From NCBI RefSeq assembly GCF_963082655.1, contig NC_081555.1, positions 185,897,424 through 185,961,423 of the forward strand: a stretch of 64,000 bases of DNA, read 5' to 3'. The notes under the pieces are model-generated. The model was not told where the DNA came from. It saw nothing but the letters and a program-made list of their open reading frames with translations, and made no database searches. Of the stretch, positions 1-11,515 are shown in pieces (the stretch's first letter is position 1; each line of letters starts with the position of its first letter). The translations under genes were made by a program, and so were the position numbers. Source of the DNA: Stomoxys calcitrans. Its lineage: Eukaryota > Arthropoda > Insecta > Diptera > Muscidae.

Positions 1-696
1 TCTATAAGGCTGAGGTAAAAACAATAAACAAGGGCGAGCTGGGAAAAGCTTTAAACAAATCCCGAGAGGAATTCTGGAGCTACGTGGAGGATAAATCTGA
101 GGCCTGTAGGCTACGGAAGATCCTAATTCGACACCTATTACAGTGGGATATTTTCAGAAGTCAGAGAATGCAAGGACAATGTCTAATAGGGAAACACTAG
201 AACTACTCGTTGAAACGCATTTCTCGGGAAGGACTCCAATGAACAACGTGGCGCAAGAAGAGGTTGTCATTGGTATGTATTCGCCGGATGTTATTGTAAA
301 AATTGTGTCTGAGTCGAAAATCCTTTGGACCATAAAAACTTTCAATACGCTAAAAGCAGGAAAACCTTACCACACGAAGACGAAAGATTTTAGGCCTATT
401 AGACTGACACCCCTAAAGCTTAAGATTCTAGAGAGACTAATAGGAACATAGCATAGGTCAAAGATCTCTGGATCGCCTGCCTCGGCAAAGGCATGCATAT
501 AGTAAGGCAAGTCCACTAAAACAACCCTTCACGACCAAGACGTCTATATAGAAGATCCTCTCGCTGTCAAGGTATACATAAAGGTACGATTCCTCACACT
601 AAAGTTGCTTTAGATAATGTTGAACTGACGACAATCGTAAAGGAGCTGGACTTTCTAGGCATCAATACTGCCGTAAGAAAGCTTATTAATAACATA
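1..696 (+). pseudogene. LOA/I-like non-LTR retrotransposon, 5' part of reverse transcriptase
   Basis: This is the left part of a broken LINE whose upstream end lies outside the window. Reading across frames gives an SEACRLRKIL segment near position 100, then GYFQKSENARTMSNRETLELL (read over two frames), then KDFRPIRLTPLKLKILERL near 390-440. These are the pre-RT region and first RT motifs of fly LOA/I-type elements (usual form KDFRPISLTS..LKTLERLI). Next come GKSTKTTLHD near 500-530 and LDNVELTTIVKELDFLGI near 610-665. Several frameshifts and stops show it is dead. The RT stops at about 696, where another element is inserted, and resumes after 2438. The clade rests on remembered motif similarity; the RNase H domain downstream supports it. 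Confidence 0.85.
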
Positions 697-2438
697 TAGT
701 CGAACTTCTCTATAACTTAGCAGTTGGGGACCAACGAAATACTACATTGTACAGAAACTGACCAAAATTTGGTGCAAAAATAAACAAACACACAGTGTGA
801 TAGAATTGAAAGAATAGAAAAAAAATGCTGTTTGAGAAAGGATACAGATAACTCTTGAAAATTTGAATGGTTATAGCTGTGGTGTTTACGATATTATGCG
901 CAAAAAGGTGGTGCGGCATATTTGGCAAGCTCTTAAATCAAATCTTCATTTGTGGTTCGATTTTCAAATAAAACTGTCCTTAAAACAAAAATAAAAACTA
1001 CTCGAATTTTGTCATTAAAATGCCCAAACACGCATTTCGGGCAAAGATGGGATGGGATTTTGTAGGGATTTTTGCCCACACTTTTTAGCAAAAATATTAG
1101 AAATCCGACCACATATTAAGATTTGGCAGCCCGAAATAAATTCCGTATGCCAAGGTGTTCAATCTAAGAGGCCCGCTGAGAGGCGCCCACACAAATAACG
1201 GCCTTTAAATTTTGCACATTGTCCCGTTAACTCTAGCCGTTATTAAACGGCATCCTAACGTTCTGAAATTCACTGGATGCAGTAAATACGCGGGTGGCGT
1301 TTCTGTTTTTAAAATATTTAAGTGTTCTAGCCGACATTCCTTCTATTTGTGGAGCCTTCATCAATTTTGGATGTAATACGACACTTTTCTTCAATAGATA
1401 ATCTAGTCATTCCGTTTGCAACACCTCGAATTATTCGTTTAAGTACTTTATGTACATATATTCTTGATCGACTCGATCTTTTGAGTCGATCTGTCTTAAT
1501 CACGATGGTGGTCGAACGTGTAGAGCGAGCCGCTTGAAATTTTGCACAGATACTTACAATTGATGTAGGTCATTGGGGACTGCATTTGGGCCACATCGGT
1601 TCAGATATAGCTCCCATATAAACCGATATCCAAATTTGACTTCTTGAGCGCCTGGAAGCCGCAATTTTTGTCCGTTTTGGCTGAAATTGAGCATGTAGTG
1701 TTTTGTAATGACTTTCGACAATTGTGCAAAGTACGGTCCGATTTATAACCATATGAACCGGTCTTCCGATTTGACTTCTTGAGTCCTTACAAGCCGCAAT
1801 TTTTGTCCGATTTGGCTGAAATTTTGCATGCGGTGTTCTGTTACGACTTCCAACAACTGTACTAAATATGGTCCAAATCAGTCTATAACCTAATATACAT
1901 AATTCTCATGTAAACCGGTCTCTCGATCGTCGTTGCTCGGTTCCTCGAAGCTCTAATTTTTCTGGTTTGACAGAAGTTTGGTATGTAGAATAAAAGTATG
2001 CTCTTCAACTAGATTTATTTTGTATAAATTTTTAGCAGAATCCATGGTGGTGGGTTCCCAAGATTCGGCCCGGCCGAACTTAGCACGCTTTTACTTATTT
2101 GTCTGTTGTCCGATCACTATATAAATTATTTAAAGGCGATATTTTTCCAACAGGCCAACCAAAACAATAATTTTAAACTTATACTATTTACCACACCACT
2201 GTTTTGTTTGTTTATGAGTTAGTTTTGTGTGAATTTCAATAAAAAAAAAGTCAAAAAAATAGTTACAGAAAGATTTGTTTGTATGAGAATTTAAACTTAC
2301 GCATTAAAAACAATCACAGAGAAGTATTATTTTAAGTGAAGTTCGTTATAGAGAGGTTAATGCAGGCCAAAATCAATCAAAAAGAGAAGTCTTTTCAATT
2401 TTTATTCATTATAGAGAACAATTCGCTATAGGGCACTG
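697..2438. mobile_element. Probable pogo/Tigger-like non-autonomous insertion splitting the LINE
   Basis: The LINE reading frame breaks off at about 696 and resumes after about 2440, so this block was inserted. Its left end reads tagtcgaacttctctataac. Its right end, read in reverse, is cagtgccctatagcgaattg followed by two further ctctata-type motifs near 2345-2360 and 2405-2415. CAGT-type ends with ctctataacg repeats are typical of pogo/Tigger elements. I see no transposase. A clear TA target duplication is missing on the right, so the exact edges are uncertain. A class A dispersed repeat is nested inside. Confidence 0.5.
1400..2099 (+). repeat. Dispersed repeat class A, copy 1 (nested)
   Basis: It shows the family's landmark order: 'tcattccgtttgcaac', 'ttcttgatcgactcg', 'ccgcttgaaattttgcacag', two diverged internal units containing 'catataaaccg', then the closing 'attcggcccggccgaact' palindrome and 'cacgcttttactt' tail at about 2061-2097. 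The 5' terminal TATACCC part is missing or eroded. It has no coding capacity. It sits inside the pogo-like insertion that splits the LINE. Confidence 0.85.
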
Positions 2439-2439
2439 C

Positions 2440-3690
2440 GTTATTTAGAAGATCACGTGTACTTACTAAAGGATGCATTACGACAGGCTTGGGACCTGTA
2501 GATCTAAAAAGATGGATAAGTAGAGGAAAACCTCAAGGAGGTGCACTGTCCCTTTACTCTGGAATATAGCAATTATCAACATAAAATTGTCTATGATGAT
2601 GTTGCAATTGCGATTAGGTGAAGGTTTCCAAACACTTTTAGAGGTATACCTCAGGAAGCCCAACGTGAGACAGCGGAGTGGGCAACCGTAAGTGGTTTAG
2701 GCGTAAATCCGTGTAAGACAGAAGTAATTCTTTTTAGCGGGAGATACAAGTTACCTACTGTGGCACCTGTCCCCTTGGGAGGAGAGAATGTTTTATCTAT
2801 TGAAATTGCAAAATACCCGGTTGTTCTGCTGTACAGGAAATTGAATTTCAAATCCAAAATTTTGGAAAGGAGAAAAAAGGGTAACTCTTGCCTTATACGC
2901 CCGCATGAGAGTTATTGGCAAAAGTTGAGGGTTTAAACTGCAAGTCACTCACTGGGTATATACTGCAGTAGTCAGACCTTTAATGCTAAATAGTGTTGTG
3001 GTCTGGTGGACGTCGCTTCAAAAGTTCACCTACTGCTCAATACTCAGCCCGATCCAAAGGATGGCTTGTTGTGCAACACAGCCGCACTGAGCATTGAGCC
3101 GCACTGCTGCGGGACAAAGCAAGCTTTCTCTTTGGTCATGCGACGCCTTCGGACACTGTGTTTTCCTTGATACAATGCCCGATGTTCCAGGCAGTGTGGA
3201 TTGCACATTGCCTGAACCGCTTTTTGATAAAAATTACTGTGCCAGTATTCCTGGCAGACCCCATTGGAAATACAATATCGCTGGCAATAGAAGTTACATA
3301 GACTTCTATACTGGGATGTACTCGGAAGAACTTGGACTCGTCATATCGAGTAGGTTACCCTACCACTGCAGTATGTATCAAGCGTAGATCCTTGCAATTA
3401 GAGAAATGCTGGAATGGCTAAGATATAATGTCATAACGATGACTGGCATAAATATCTTCTCAGACAGCGAGGTAGCCACTAAATCCCTCAAATACCGCCC
3501 TCGCAGATTTCTCAATGAGATGGCTGAACAATTCAAAACTCACCAGTTCTGGAAGCCGAGCCACAATGGTATCCCAGGGAATTACAGAGCGGACGATATT
3601 GCGCGACTGGGAACTACCTTACAGCTAGCTAAGTCTTCAGGACCCGATTGTTGCAAAGGGAGCGTTGTGAACACTCCGAATTTCTGTTCG
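2440..3690 (+). pseudogene. LOA/I-like LINE, 3' part: RT fingers/palm, thumb and RNase H
   Basis: The frame resumes with the RT motif RGKPQGGALS at about 2520-2550 (usual RGTPQGGVLSPLLW). It continues with GLGVNPCKTEVILFSGR at 2695-2745 and YTAVVRPLMLNSVVVWW at 2955-3010 (thumb). The RNase H domain then appears as ..YIDFYTGMYSEELGLVIS.. at 3290-3345 and INIFSDSEVATKSLKY..FLNEMAEQFK..W.PSHNGIPGN..AD.IARLGTTLQL at 3448-3635. The acidic D of 'FSDS' and the H of 'SHNGIPGN' remain visible. Frameshifts and stops break it into at least six pieces. Recognition fades after about 3640, so the zinc-knuckle tail and 3' UTR are absent here. It is the continuation of the element at 1-696. Confidence 0.88.
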
Positions 3691-4905
3691 ATACTTTTAT
3701 TTTTACACTCATAGAAAAACTACGATGTAGTTCAAATTGAAATTAGTGTTCTTGTTGCAGTCATTGTTATGGTTTCATCCAATGTACTTTACTCCTGCCA
3801 GTCCAAGCCCGACATACTCGCATAGGAGAAAAAGAAAAATTCGTTAGTTTCAATAGGGGGCTTTTGAAACTATCAATCACGATTTTTTTTTTAAGGGAAC
3901 ACGACATTAAACAAAGAAAGCATGGAATTGTTGATGCCATAAGCGCCATCCGTTACGAGCAATTGAACAAAATTTGAATTTGAATTGAATCCCTTTGTCG
4001 TTTCGGTACACATTTTTTGTGTGTTGTTTGGCCGTTCGGCAGCAAAATGTCATGCCTACCGTTTATTTGCTGTGACCATCATCGCACAAAGATTTTCTGG
4101 AGTTGTATTGAAAGGTGCTTAAACGTGTGGACAATGGACACATTAAAGTGTTAATGTCAATATTGACGAAACTAATAAACATGACCGTATAGAAAATGAG
4201 GTGCAAGTCTAGGAACATCTCCAGTAGCTTGAGCAGCTGCAGCTGAAGCGAACAAAGACGCCTCAAGTCTACTGTGTTGGCCAAGTCACTTGACAGCCTG
4301 CAAATTGGAATCAATAACAAAAGTGCTCCCTCACTTCCCGTTGACAAAGTCCTCCGTGTCACTCTCCGAGTCTTCCGTCCTCACTTATACACAAAAACAC
4401 ACACATATTTCCAGTTTATTATGATTTTGAAAGTCACTGTTTTGAGAAGAGGCACATAACAAACGCAATTTGCCTCGTCGCCATCATTGTTTGCCTCCTA
4501 ATCAGCACAACAAGATTTCTGTTCTGTTGATTTTCGTAGAAACACCAGAACAGGGAGCTTCGTTAGCAGGTTATCCCAGTCATGTGGCGACTGGAAGTTC
4601 TTCCAACAATTCAAATGAACTTGAGATATCATCAGAAAATTCCGGACAACGACTTTTGCTTAGCTGGGCAAGATAATTGCCGATGGTGACGAGCGTTGTT
4701 ATTCTGGTTAAAATCTCAAAAAAAAAAAAAAAATAAATAAATAAATAAATATGTGCGATTCGAGTGTTGCTTAAACGAAATAAAATTGGGGCATTAAAAA
4801 GTCATAGGAAATAAAAACCGAGTTACATATATAGTCAAATTTTCCTAGGACACAAGTATTGAGAAAAATTTTTGAATATTGCACATTTCCCTCCGCGAAT
4901 ATGCA
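3691..4905. other. Spacer without recognised gene; A-run plus AAAT microsatellite
   Basis: Nothing was recognised on either strand; the open frames here (up to 102 codons) show no family motif. At 4718-4751 there is a run of about 16 A followed by (AAAT)n. This could be the 3' tail of an old retroposed copy or simple slippage. I cannot identify a body for such a copy upstream. Confidence 0.6.
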
Positions 4906-5085
4906 TGAATACCATGTCCGCCAATGTCGCTGAACGCCTGGGTTAGAATCTTGGCAAGAACATCAAAACATTTTTTTTTCAGCGGTGGTTATCCCCTCTT
5001 AATGCTGGCGGCATTCATGTGGTACTATGATATGTAAAACTTCTCTCCAAAGAGGTGTCGAACTGCCGAACTGCTCAAAAGTGTC
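4906..5085 (+). repeat. tRNA-derived SINE (muscid type), truncated
   Basis: The head reads 'atgtccgccaatgtcgctga' then 'acgcctgggttagaatct', which is a decayed tRNA B box (GGTTCGAATCC). The body follows with 'cagcggtggttatcccctc', 'taatgctggcggcattcatg' and 'aacttctctccaaagaggtg'. The same body recurs in this window near 8642, 35005, 50085, 52000 and 56453, which defines it as a family. It is non-coding; when intact it would be RNA polymerase III transcribed. Confidence 0.85.
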
Positions 5086-5189
5086 GTTGAAATCATTTGC
5101 CTAAACTTATAACAAAAGGTTTTGTAGGCTATTTTAAGTGTTTTTGTGGCAATATTCCAATTCGAGTAATGGGATTTTGTCACGTATCC

Positions 5190-5755
5190 ACACACGCAAA
5201 AAATAAAACGTTTGAGTCATTCTTAGGTGAAACAAAATACTTTTATTACGAAGTTTTTCTTTTATTGTAACTATGTAACGTTTCACCTAAACATATCAAA
5301 CGGTAGCCATAAACAGCATAATTGAATGTAAATTTGCCCACGATAAAAGAACCTTCATTTCGTTGTAAAAGCAAAAACTCTTTTATGGCAAAAGTGTTTC
5401 GATAGTGGCAAACGATTATTCGTTTGCCGAACCAATAGCTATTCTCTTGCGCCTCTTCAACCAGAGAGGGAGAGGGTGGCGGTTTTAACATATAGACCAG
5501 TGACGGATGGTAAAATCAGACATTGACAATTATTAAAGTTTCGCCATAGGTACGTCCAATGACAAAAACCATTAGAGCAACATGAAAGCTTTTAATATAA
5601 TTGTGTATCATAACATCGAAATAAATTAAAATACACTCTGGAAGAGTTTGAATAACCAACATAAATCTTTTATCTATATTTTGGTAAACATTTGAGTTAG
5701 AATTTTGTTACAACATTAAATTGAACTTGGCATCCTTTTGAATATTCACAATCTA
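5190..5755. repeat. Dispersed repeat class E, copy 1
   Basis: The blocks 'acaaaatacttttattacga', 'agtttttcttttattgtaac', 'aaacgattattcg' and 'gttacaacattaaattgaac' recur in the same order near 48880-49740. The two stretches are diverged copies of one long non-coding repeat. No terminal repeats or coding sequence were recognised. It abuts the class C repeat that follows. Confidence 0.65.
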
Positions 5756-6833
5756 TTTATACCCTACACCACTACTGTGGTACAGGGTATTATAACTTAG
5801 TGCATTTGTTTGTAACACCCAGAAGGAAGACAGATAGACCCATTGATAAGTATACCGATGACTCAGAATCTCTTTCTGATACGATTTAGCTATGTCCGTC
5901 TGTCTGTCCGTCTGTCCATGTTAATTTGTATACAAACTACAGGTCGCAATTTTCATCCGATCGTCTTCAAATTTGGTACAGGCATGTTTGAATTAATTGA
6001 ACAATCTTCCCAAAACTTTGTACAACGCTTTCCTCGACAACTTTTATAATATATTTAAAGTTTGCTCGAAATCGCTTCAGATTTAGATATAGCTCCCATA
6101 TATATATTCGTCCGATTTGAAGTACTAATGCAACAAAATGTTCATTTGTTAACCGATTCTCTCGCAATTTTTCAGGAAGGATTTTTTATTACTCTCCACA
6201 TTACTGGTGAATTTCATAGAAATCGGTTCAGACTTGGATATAGCTCTCATATATATCAATCGCCCGTTTTTCACTCCTAGACCCATTGCAAGCTCATTTA
6301 CTGACCCATCTTCACAAAACTTTGTACAGCGCTTTCCTCGACGACTACCACAATATCTAAGAAGTTTGCTCGAAATCGGTTAAGATTTAGATATAGCTGG
6401 CATATATGTATTTCGCCCGATTTTCACTTCTAAGGTCACTGCAAGCGCATTATTGACCAATATGGTCAAAATTTTGCACAACTCTTTCCTCAATGCCTAC
6501 CACAATATCTGCCAAAATTGTGCACAACTCTTTCCTCGATGCCTACCACAATATCTAAACCTAAAAAGTTTGGTCGAAATCGGTTCAGATTTAGATATAG
6601 CTCCCATATATATGTTCGTCGGATATTGGATAATTTGCAATAATGTTGTCATTTGTCATCTGTGTGACATAGTTTCTCGAAATTTGATAAGGATTGTTTA
6701 ATAACCCATCTGAAAAATCCGCCGAGGTCCATCGAAATTGTTTCTGAATTAGATATAGCTCCCAATTTGTACCTATAGTATAGGTTTAGGGTATTATACA
6801 GTCGGCTACGCCCGACTTTTGCCTTTTCTTATT
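5756..6833 (+). repeat. Dispersed repeat class C, full-length copy
   Basis: It starts with 'tataccctacaccac' followed by 'gtggtacagggtat', a fold-back hairpin. It runs through 'cgtctgtctgtccgtctgtc', several diverged units with 'agatttagatatagctccca', and ends at 'gggtattatacagtcggcta' with the hairpin AGTCGG-6 nt-CCGACT at about 6800-6817. The order of landmarks parallels class A (TATACCC start, gtccgtctgtcc box, 'gatatagct' units, closing palindrome), so classes A and C look related. No coding capacity was found. Confidence 0.8.
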
Positions 6834-8340
6834 GGTTTGTGTGTTACATAACCCATGGTATTGTTTAAGCAATCGAACAAAAATAAAATTTCATTCTTGA
6901 TCTGTCCAATATATCCTTCTCTTGAATATACATTCTACTAAAAAAAAAGTCCCAAATTTGTGTTGTTTTGTCGGAGATCCACTCTAGTGTGGATACCATA
7001 AAAATGTTTTTTTTTTATTACAATACAAAACACTGCAACGTTAATTAAAGATCCTATGTCAAGTCATAGCCGAAAAATACTGTTCCATGTCAATGCCAGA
7101 CACTTAAGAGGTAAGCAAAGTTTGCGATCAGCCCATGTCAGGCCGGTCTGCGTTGCACCACAGTGTGATGCTGTGCTATGAACTGCCAAAGGAAGGCTTC
7201 GCAACCTGTACAACTACCCGCTCTGCGGACAAAATGTTGTCGGTGTAAATTCAAATTGAAATTGCATATAAATTGCCAACATTATTATTGCGAAAGACAG
7301 CGCAGACAGAGTGACAACTTCTATGGAGCACAAAAATAGTGCATTGCTACATGAATGCAAACGTCGGGATCATCCACTCATCCAGCCTGAGAAAATTGTG
7401 AATCTGTTGTAATGATCATTTGTAAGGTTCTCTACATGTCTATGGTTGTATGTCATTGAAGTTGGATTGGATTGGATCGTTTGGAAATTCTGCCCACTCC
7501 AAGCAATTGTCCACCTACATGCCAAGAAATATCAATTCCATGCGAGCTGCTACCATCAATCATTATGTATTCGTTGACACAAAATGTGATTGCAAAATAT
7601 GTTCTAGCCAAAAAAAGGAAAATGTGAAAAATCTATTGTCTAGCTTTTTGCAAGTCTTTATTAACGTACAGCTGACATTAGACACAATTATTTCGCCATA
7701 CCTTTTGGGTGCGAAAGGACTGACTTGAGGTGGACAGGACTCATTGACTAAAAATTATTGGTTGATTATTATTGATTATAATATATCAAGAATGAAAGGT
7801 ATTGTTAGGGTACAAAAACATTTATTAGTCGCAAATTCTTGCAAGAATTTATCGCAAACAACGTCCAACGTTTTGCACAAAAGAAGTTTACTTGTCACAA
7901 ATAGCCTTCATGTGAAACGAAATATTTTTTTGCTTGCATGCCAATCCATTCTGTCTATGGTTCATTTATTGAATCATAAATATCATTTATCGAATCCAAA
8001 TTTCAAACTCAAATTCATGACTATGCATAATTTTTCCATTGCAGCAAAAGTCCCATTGTTATGCGATTCGTTTGCTTTTTATCTCCAGTGTATCTTCCAT
8101 TTGTCCAAAAAATAAAACAACTCAAAATAATTGTTTACTTGCTATAACCACAAGAAATGGCCGAACAGAACATAAAGCAAAAAATATCAATGGATTGTGT
8201 ATCATAAAATATTTAGACCTCTGAAGTTGTTTGAACTACATGTTCTCTTGTAACAACTATAATTTGAGTCGTTTATCCTTTAAAATACATGCAAAATATA
8301 AAGGGTTTGGTATATTTTTCCGACAAACTAATCCGTTTTA
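6834..8340. other. Spacer, nothing recognised
   Basis: This is AT-rich sequence. Frames of up to 123 codons (7744-8115, +) have biased, low-complexity composition and no family motif. The short piece 'aaattcttgcaagaattta' near 7831-7850 resembles a motif also seen at about 39180 and 54890. Confidence 0.6.
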
Positions 8341-8641
8341 TTAGAGGAGTACTATTTTTTATAGTAACTGTGTAACATTCCCCTACCTTTCGAGATTGCC
8401 ACTTTTCGATTCAAAAGTCGCTTCGTTTATGGTAAAATCATAGGAACTTCTTTTGTCGTAAATGATATTATTTGTTTGATTTGGTCCTGATTGCAATTAA
8501 GTCTTGGTATCCATTTAAGGGTAAATTTTTCAAGAACCTACATCAATAGTCTAAGACTAACATTTCGAGGTGTTACAATCGGAAAGCGGGCACAACAATC
8601 CTATGGCAAATCCCGAATTGTTTTAGGCCATTGCCTTCGTT

Positions 8642-8691
8642 TTGTGGTACTATGCCATGTAAAACTTCTCTCCAAAGAGGTGTCGCACTGC
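8642..8691 (+). repeat. SINE body scrap
   Basis: 'ggtactatgccatgtaaaac' followed by 'ttctctccaaagaggtgtcg' is the middle of the muscid tRNA-SINE body also seen at 5030-5070. The head and tail are missing. Confidence 0.7.
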
Positions 8692-8853
8692 AGGTTGTCA
8701 ATCAGCATTTCACATGCATTCACACGGAGTAACAGCGAGAACCTTCGCCGTTGTGTAACGCTTGAAACCATCAATACAGCTTCTAACATATGCAAAGATT
8801 CATGTGTATACCATGAGAGTAGTGTAATTGTGTAGACAAAAAATCTGCCATTA

Positions 8854-9301
8854 CACAGAAACACATGCATTGGGAAAAGTAAAGCTAATAGACAGGGTTG
8901 TCGAGCGTGATTAATGTGGTATTCATATCATAGTGACGTTTTCGCAATAAATTCGGTACAAGTACAACATATCATACGGCCCTTGAAGCCTTCTTAGGTG
9001 TGAAGGCTACGATTGATGAGTTATTCTAACCCAAATTAAGAAACGCGTCCCATAGTGGTTGGTGTGTGTTGCAATATCACAGAAACACATGCATTGGGAA
9101 AAGTAAAGCTAATAGACAGGGTTGTCGAGCGTGATTAATGTGGTATTCATATCATAGTGACGTTTTCGCAATAAATTCGGTACAAGTACAACATATCATA
9201 CGGCCCTTGAAGCCTTCTTAGGTGTGAAGGCTACGATTGATGAGTTATTCTAACCCAAATTAAGAAACGCGTCCCATAGTGGTTGGTGTGTGTTGCAATA
9301 T
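8854..9301. repeat. Exact 224-bp tandem duplication
   Basis: The 224-bp unit starting 'cacagaaacacatgcattgg' at 8854 is repeated from 9078 and ends 'gtgtgttgcaatat' at 9301. I see no mismatch between the two units. Everything around is old and diverged, so this is either a very recent duplication or an assembly artefact. Confidence 0.95.
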
Positions 9302-9475
9302 CTTGCTTTCCTTTTCCATTTGTAAAGAAAAATCTTGGATCATTGAGCTCGTCTCGAAAGAGAAAAAAACAAAAATTGTGAAATTTAATTATTATTGACC
9401 TTACAGGCGAAAAACTTAATCACGTTCAGTTAATTCTTGCACAACAGCCTATTTAAGATATGAAGTTTAAAATCT

Positions 9476-10799
9476 TTATGGAGAATTAGTCGAACAGTGG
9501 TGTCAGAGCCAAACGCCGGCAGAACGCTAATCTGACTGCCTCTCACTCACTCTTTCGATATTTTCCGGAGTTCTGGTGATTTAAGCAACACTGCCATACT
9601 CCCAGAATGAGTTAACCCATGACTGAATCGAATTACGGCCAGGACTGATCGGTGAGGAGAAATTGCGAAGCGAGCGCAGAGCATGATGACAACTGACTGG
9701 AGAGAAAAACAGCTGACTGGAGAGAAAAACTAACCCCCTACAGATGCGCCCCCTTTCGACAACTTCCCGCTCAAGTCACTATTTTGGAGTTTTTCCAAAT
9801 AAGAAAGATTCCCGGGCACAACCTGTTGTATATAGAATGGTATTTCAAAGTGATTAATTCCATTAAAAGACAACGTATTTATATAACAATGCGCCCACTG
9901 GCGAAATAGGCATAAGAGTGAAATTTAGTGCTAGCACTGGTCACTTCAGGTCAGGTCGACCACAATCACTACCACTATGGTACTTAACATTGCATTTCTC
10001 AATAACATCTATGAAGAAATAAATAAGCCATACCATAATCATAGGGAGGGTTCAATTTACTATAATATTGACGGATATTTAGGCCTAATTTATAGCGTAC
10101 GCCATTTGTCATTTGGAATGGGGTGTCTGCTAATATCTCATTCGGAGATTAAATAAATGCAAGTGGTGTATATACATCAACTTCCCAACGCATACATCTT
10201 GCGTGGCGGTCGTTCGTACCATCAACTGTAGCAGATGGATGGATTTTATACAGCTTCACTGACAAAGTGAGTGATTGAAGCCGCACCCAATTGTTAATCG
10301 AGTTTATGAACTCAGTAAGAGAACCACAGCAAGTTTAGGCTGAAATGTGCATTAAAATGATAAATTTGTGGTTTTTAATACTCAACCGCAATTTCCAACT
10401 GTAGGAATACCGTGGCCCTTACGCCACTAACGAAAGAGCATAAAGAAATTAAAAGTGAAAGGTAGAGGAAAGCAATTTAGCCTGGTATGGTTGAAATGGG
10501 CATTTTCAAAAAAAGTCTTTAATTGAAATATTTTGTTACATAGTCTGCCATTAATGTCGAAAAATTCCTTTCAAAACTTGAAATTTATATTACAGGTGAC
10601 GAACTTAATCTAAAGGCGGCCAATTTTCCATGGATTTGTTAGATTATATTAAACAATTTGTATTTTAAATGGTATGTAATAAATCCTTAACTTTGCGTCT
10701 TATCTAATTGACAAAACTCTTTGAATTAAGGGCAAAATATCGTTAAAGTTGGCGAAATTGAGGAATAGGAGTCAATGTTAAAATTTTTAGCTATGGTGA
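9476..10799. other. Spacer; short GC-richer block with a 22-bp tandem repeat
   Basis: 9480-9780 is richer in G+C than its surroundings and holds two copies of a 22-bp unit ('gctgactggagagaaaaac' type) at about 9690-9735. A TATA-like 'gtatttatataac' lies near 9877, followed by 'tgcgcccactggcga'. This could be a decayed LTR and primer-binding area, but I found no second LTR or pol sequence. No gene was recognised. Confidence 0.5.
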
Positions 10800-11515
10800 T
10801 CAATAAACTGGGTTTTTCCTAAAACCGGAACTGCTCAAAAATTTAGCTTTTTTTTAATCCGGTTTGAGTTTTTGAGATTAAAAAAAAATCGGTTAAACCG
10901 GTTATTTTTCTAAAAGTAAACACTTTTAAAATGTTATGAAAAAAACATTAGATGACGTTAAAAGTCGACCAGAGTATCCTTTCTTTGGTTTCTGAGACAA
11001 CATTGTTTAGCGCAGAGAAAGCATTAAACGATGGTTTTTGTTATTTTTTTTCCGCTAAAATTTAGCTGGAAAAAAATATTAACGAAATTTTCTTAAAAGA
11101 TATATTGTCAAAAAAAATTAAATTTTAAACTTTAACAAATTTTTTCAGAATTTTATGAAATCTTCGAAGAATTTTATGCAATCTATCTGGCAACCAATAC
11201 TATTACAAAGACTAGGCATTATGATGTGTCGTATTGACTGAGCAATAATTAAATTTCCAATAAGGACAAAAAATCGATAGTTGAACGTTTTTGAACACAT
11301 TTATTTTTAAATCTTCTCAATCCAAAGAAAAATCCCAAATATTTTTAAGGCTAAATCAATGTGGTAGTTATTGCAAAGTAAGGTTAGAACAAACCGGATA
11401 ATTTTGGCAAGAAACCGGTTTAGCAAAAACCTGAAAAATTAAAATTTTCAAGAAACCGATTACTATATTGAGCTCAAAAACCGAAGAACCGGGATTCAAT
11501 AACCGAACGTATCAC
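10800..11515. repeat. accggtt-rich repeat, possible hAT-derived element
   Basis: 'aaccgg', 'ccggtt' and 'aaaccggtt' motifs cluster at both ends (10815-10915 and 11390-11510) and in both orientations, as in an element with subterminal repeats. On the minus strand near 10965-11035 the translation AFSALNNVVSETKERILW resembles the C-terminal dimerisation signature of hAT transposases (ER.FS...iv...R..L). The match is short and the rest is unreadable, so the assignment is weak. Confidence 0.35.

Larger units (their letters stand above)
8341..9475. repeat. Class E repeat region with tRNA-like block
   Basis: The parts are: a 'gtaactgtgtaacattcccc' block near 8362; a tRNA-like block in reverse sense at 8725-8870 ('cacacggagtaaca', 'gtgtagacaaaaaatctgcc', 'attacacagaaacac'), which matches the reverse strand of 30430-30560; and a closing block at 9315-9420 ('gagctcgtctcgaaag', 'gaaatttaattat', 'caggcgaaaaactt'), which matches 49020-49100 and 30590-30660. 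Compared with 30430-30690 the order of the blocks is permuted. A SINE scrap and a recent tandem duplication lie inside. Confidence 0.6.

Noticed and set aside
9480..9960. LTR of a retrotransposon
   Set aside because: No second LTR, no gag/pol and no clear primer-binding site; only a TATA-like box and a GC-rich stretch.
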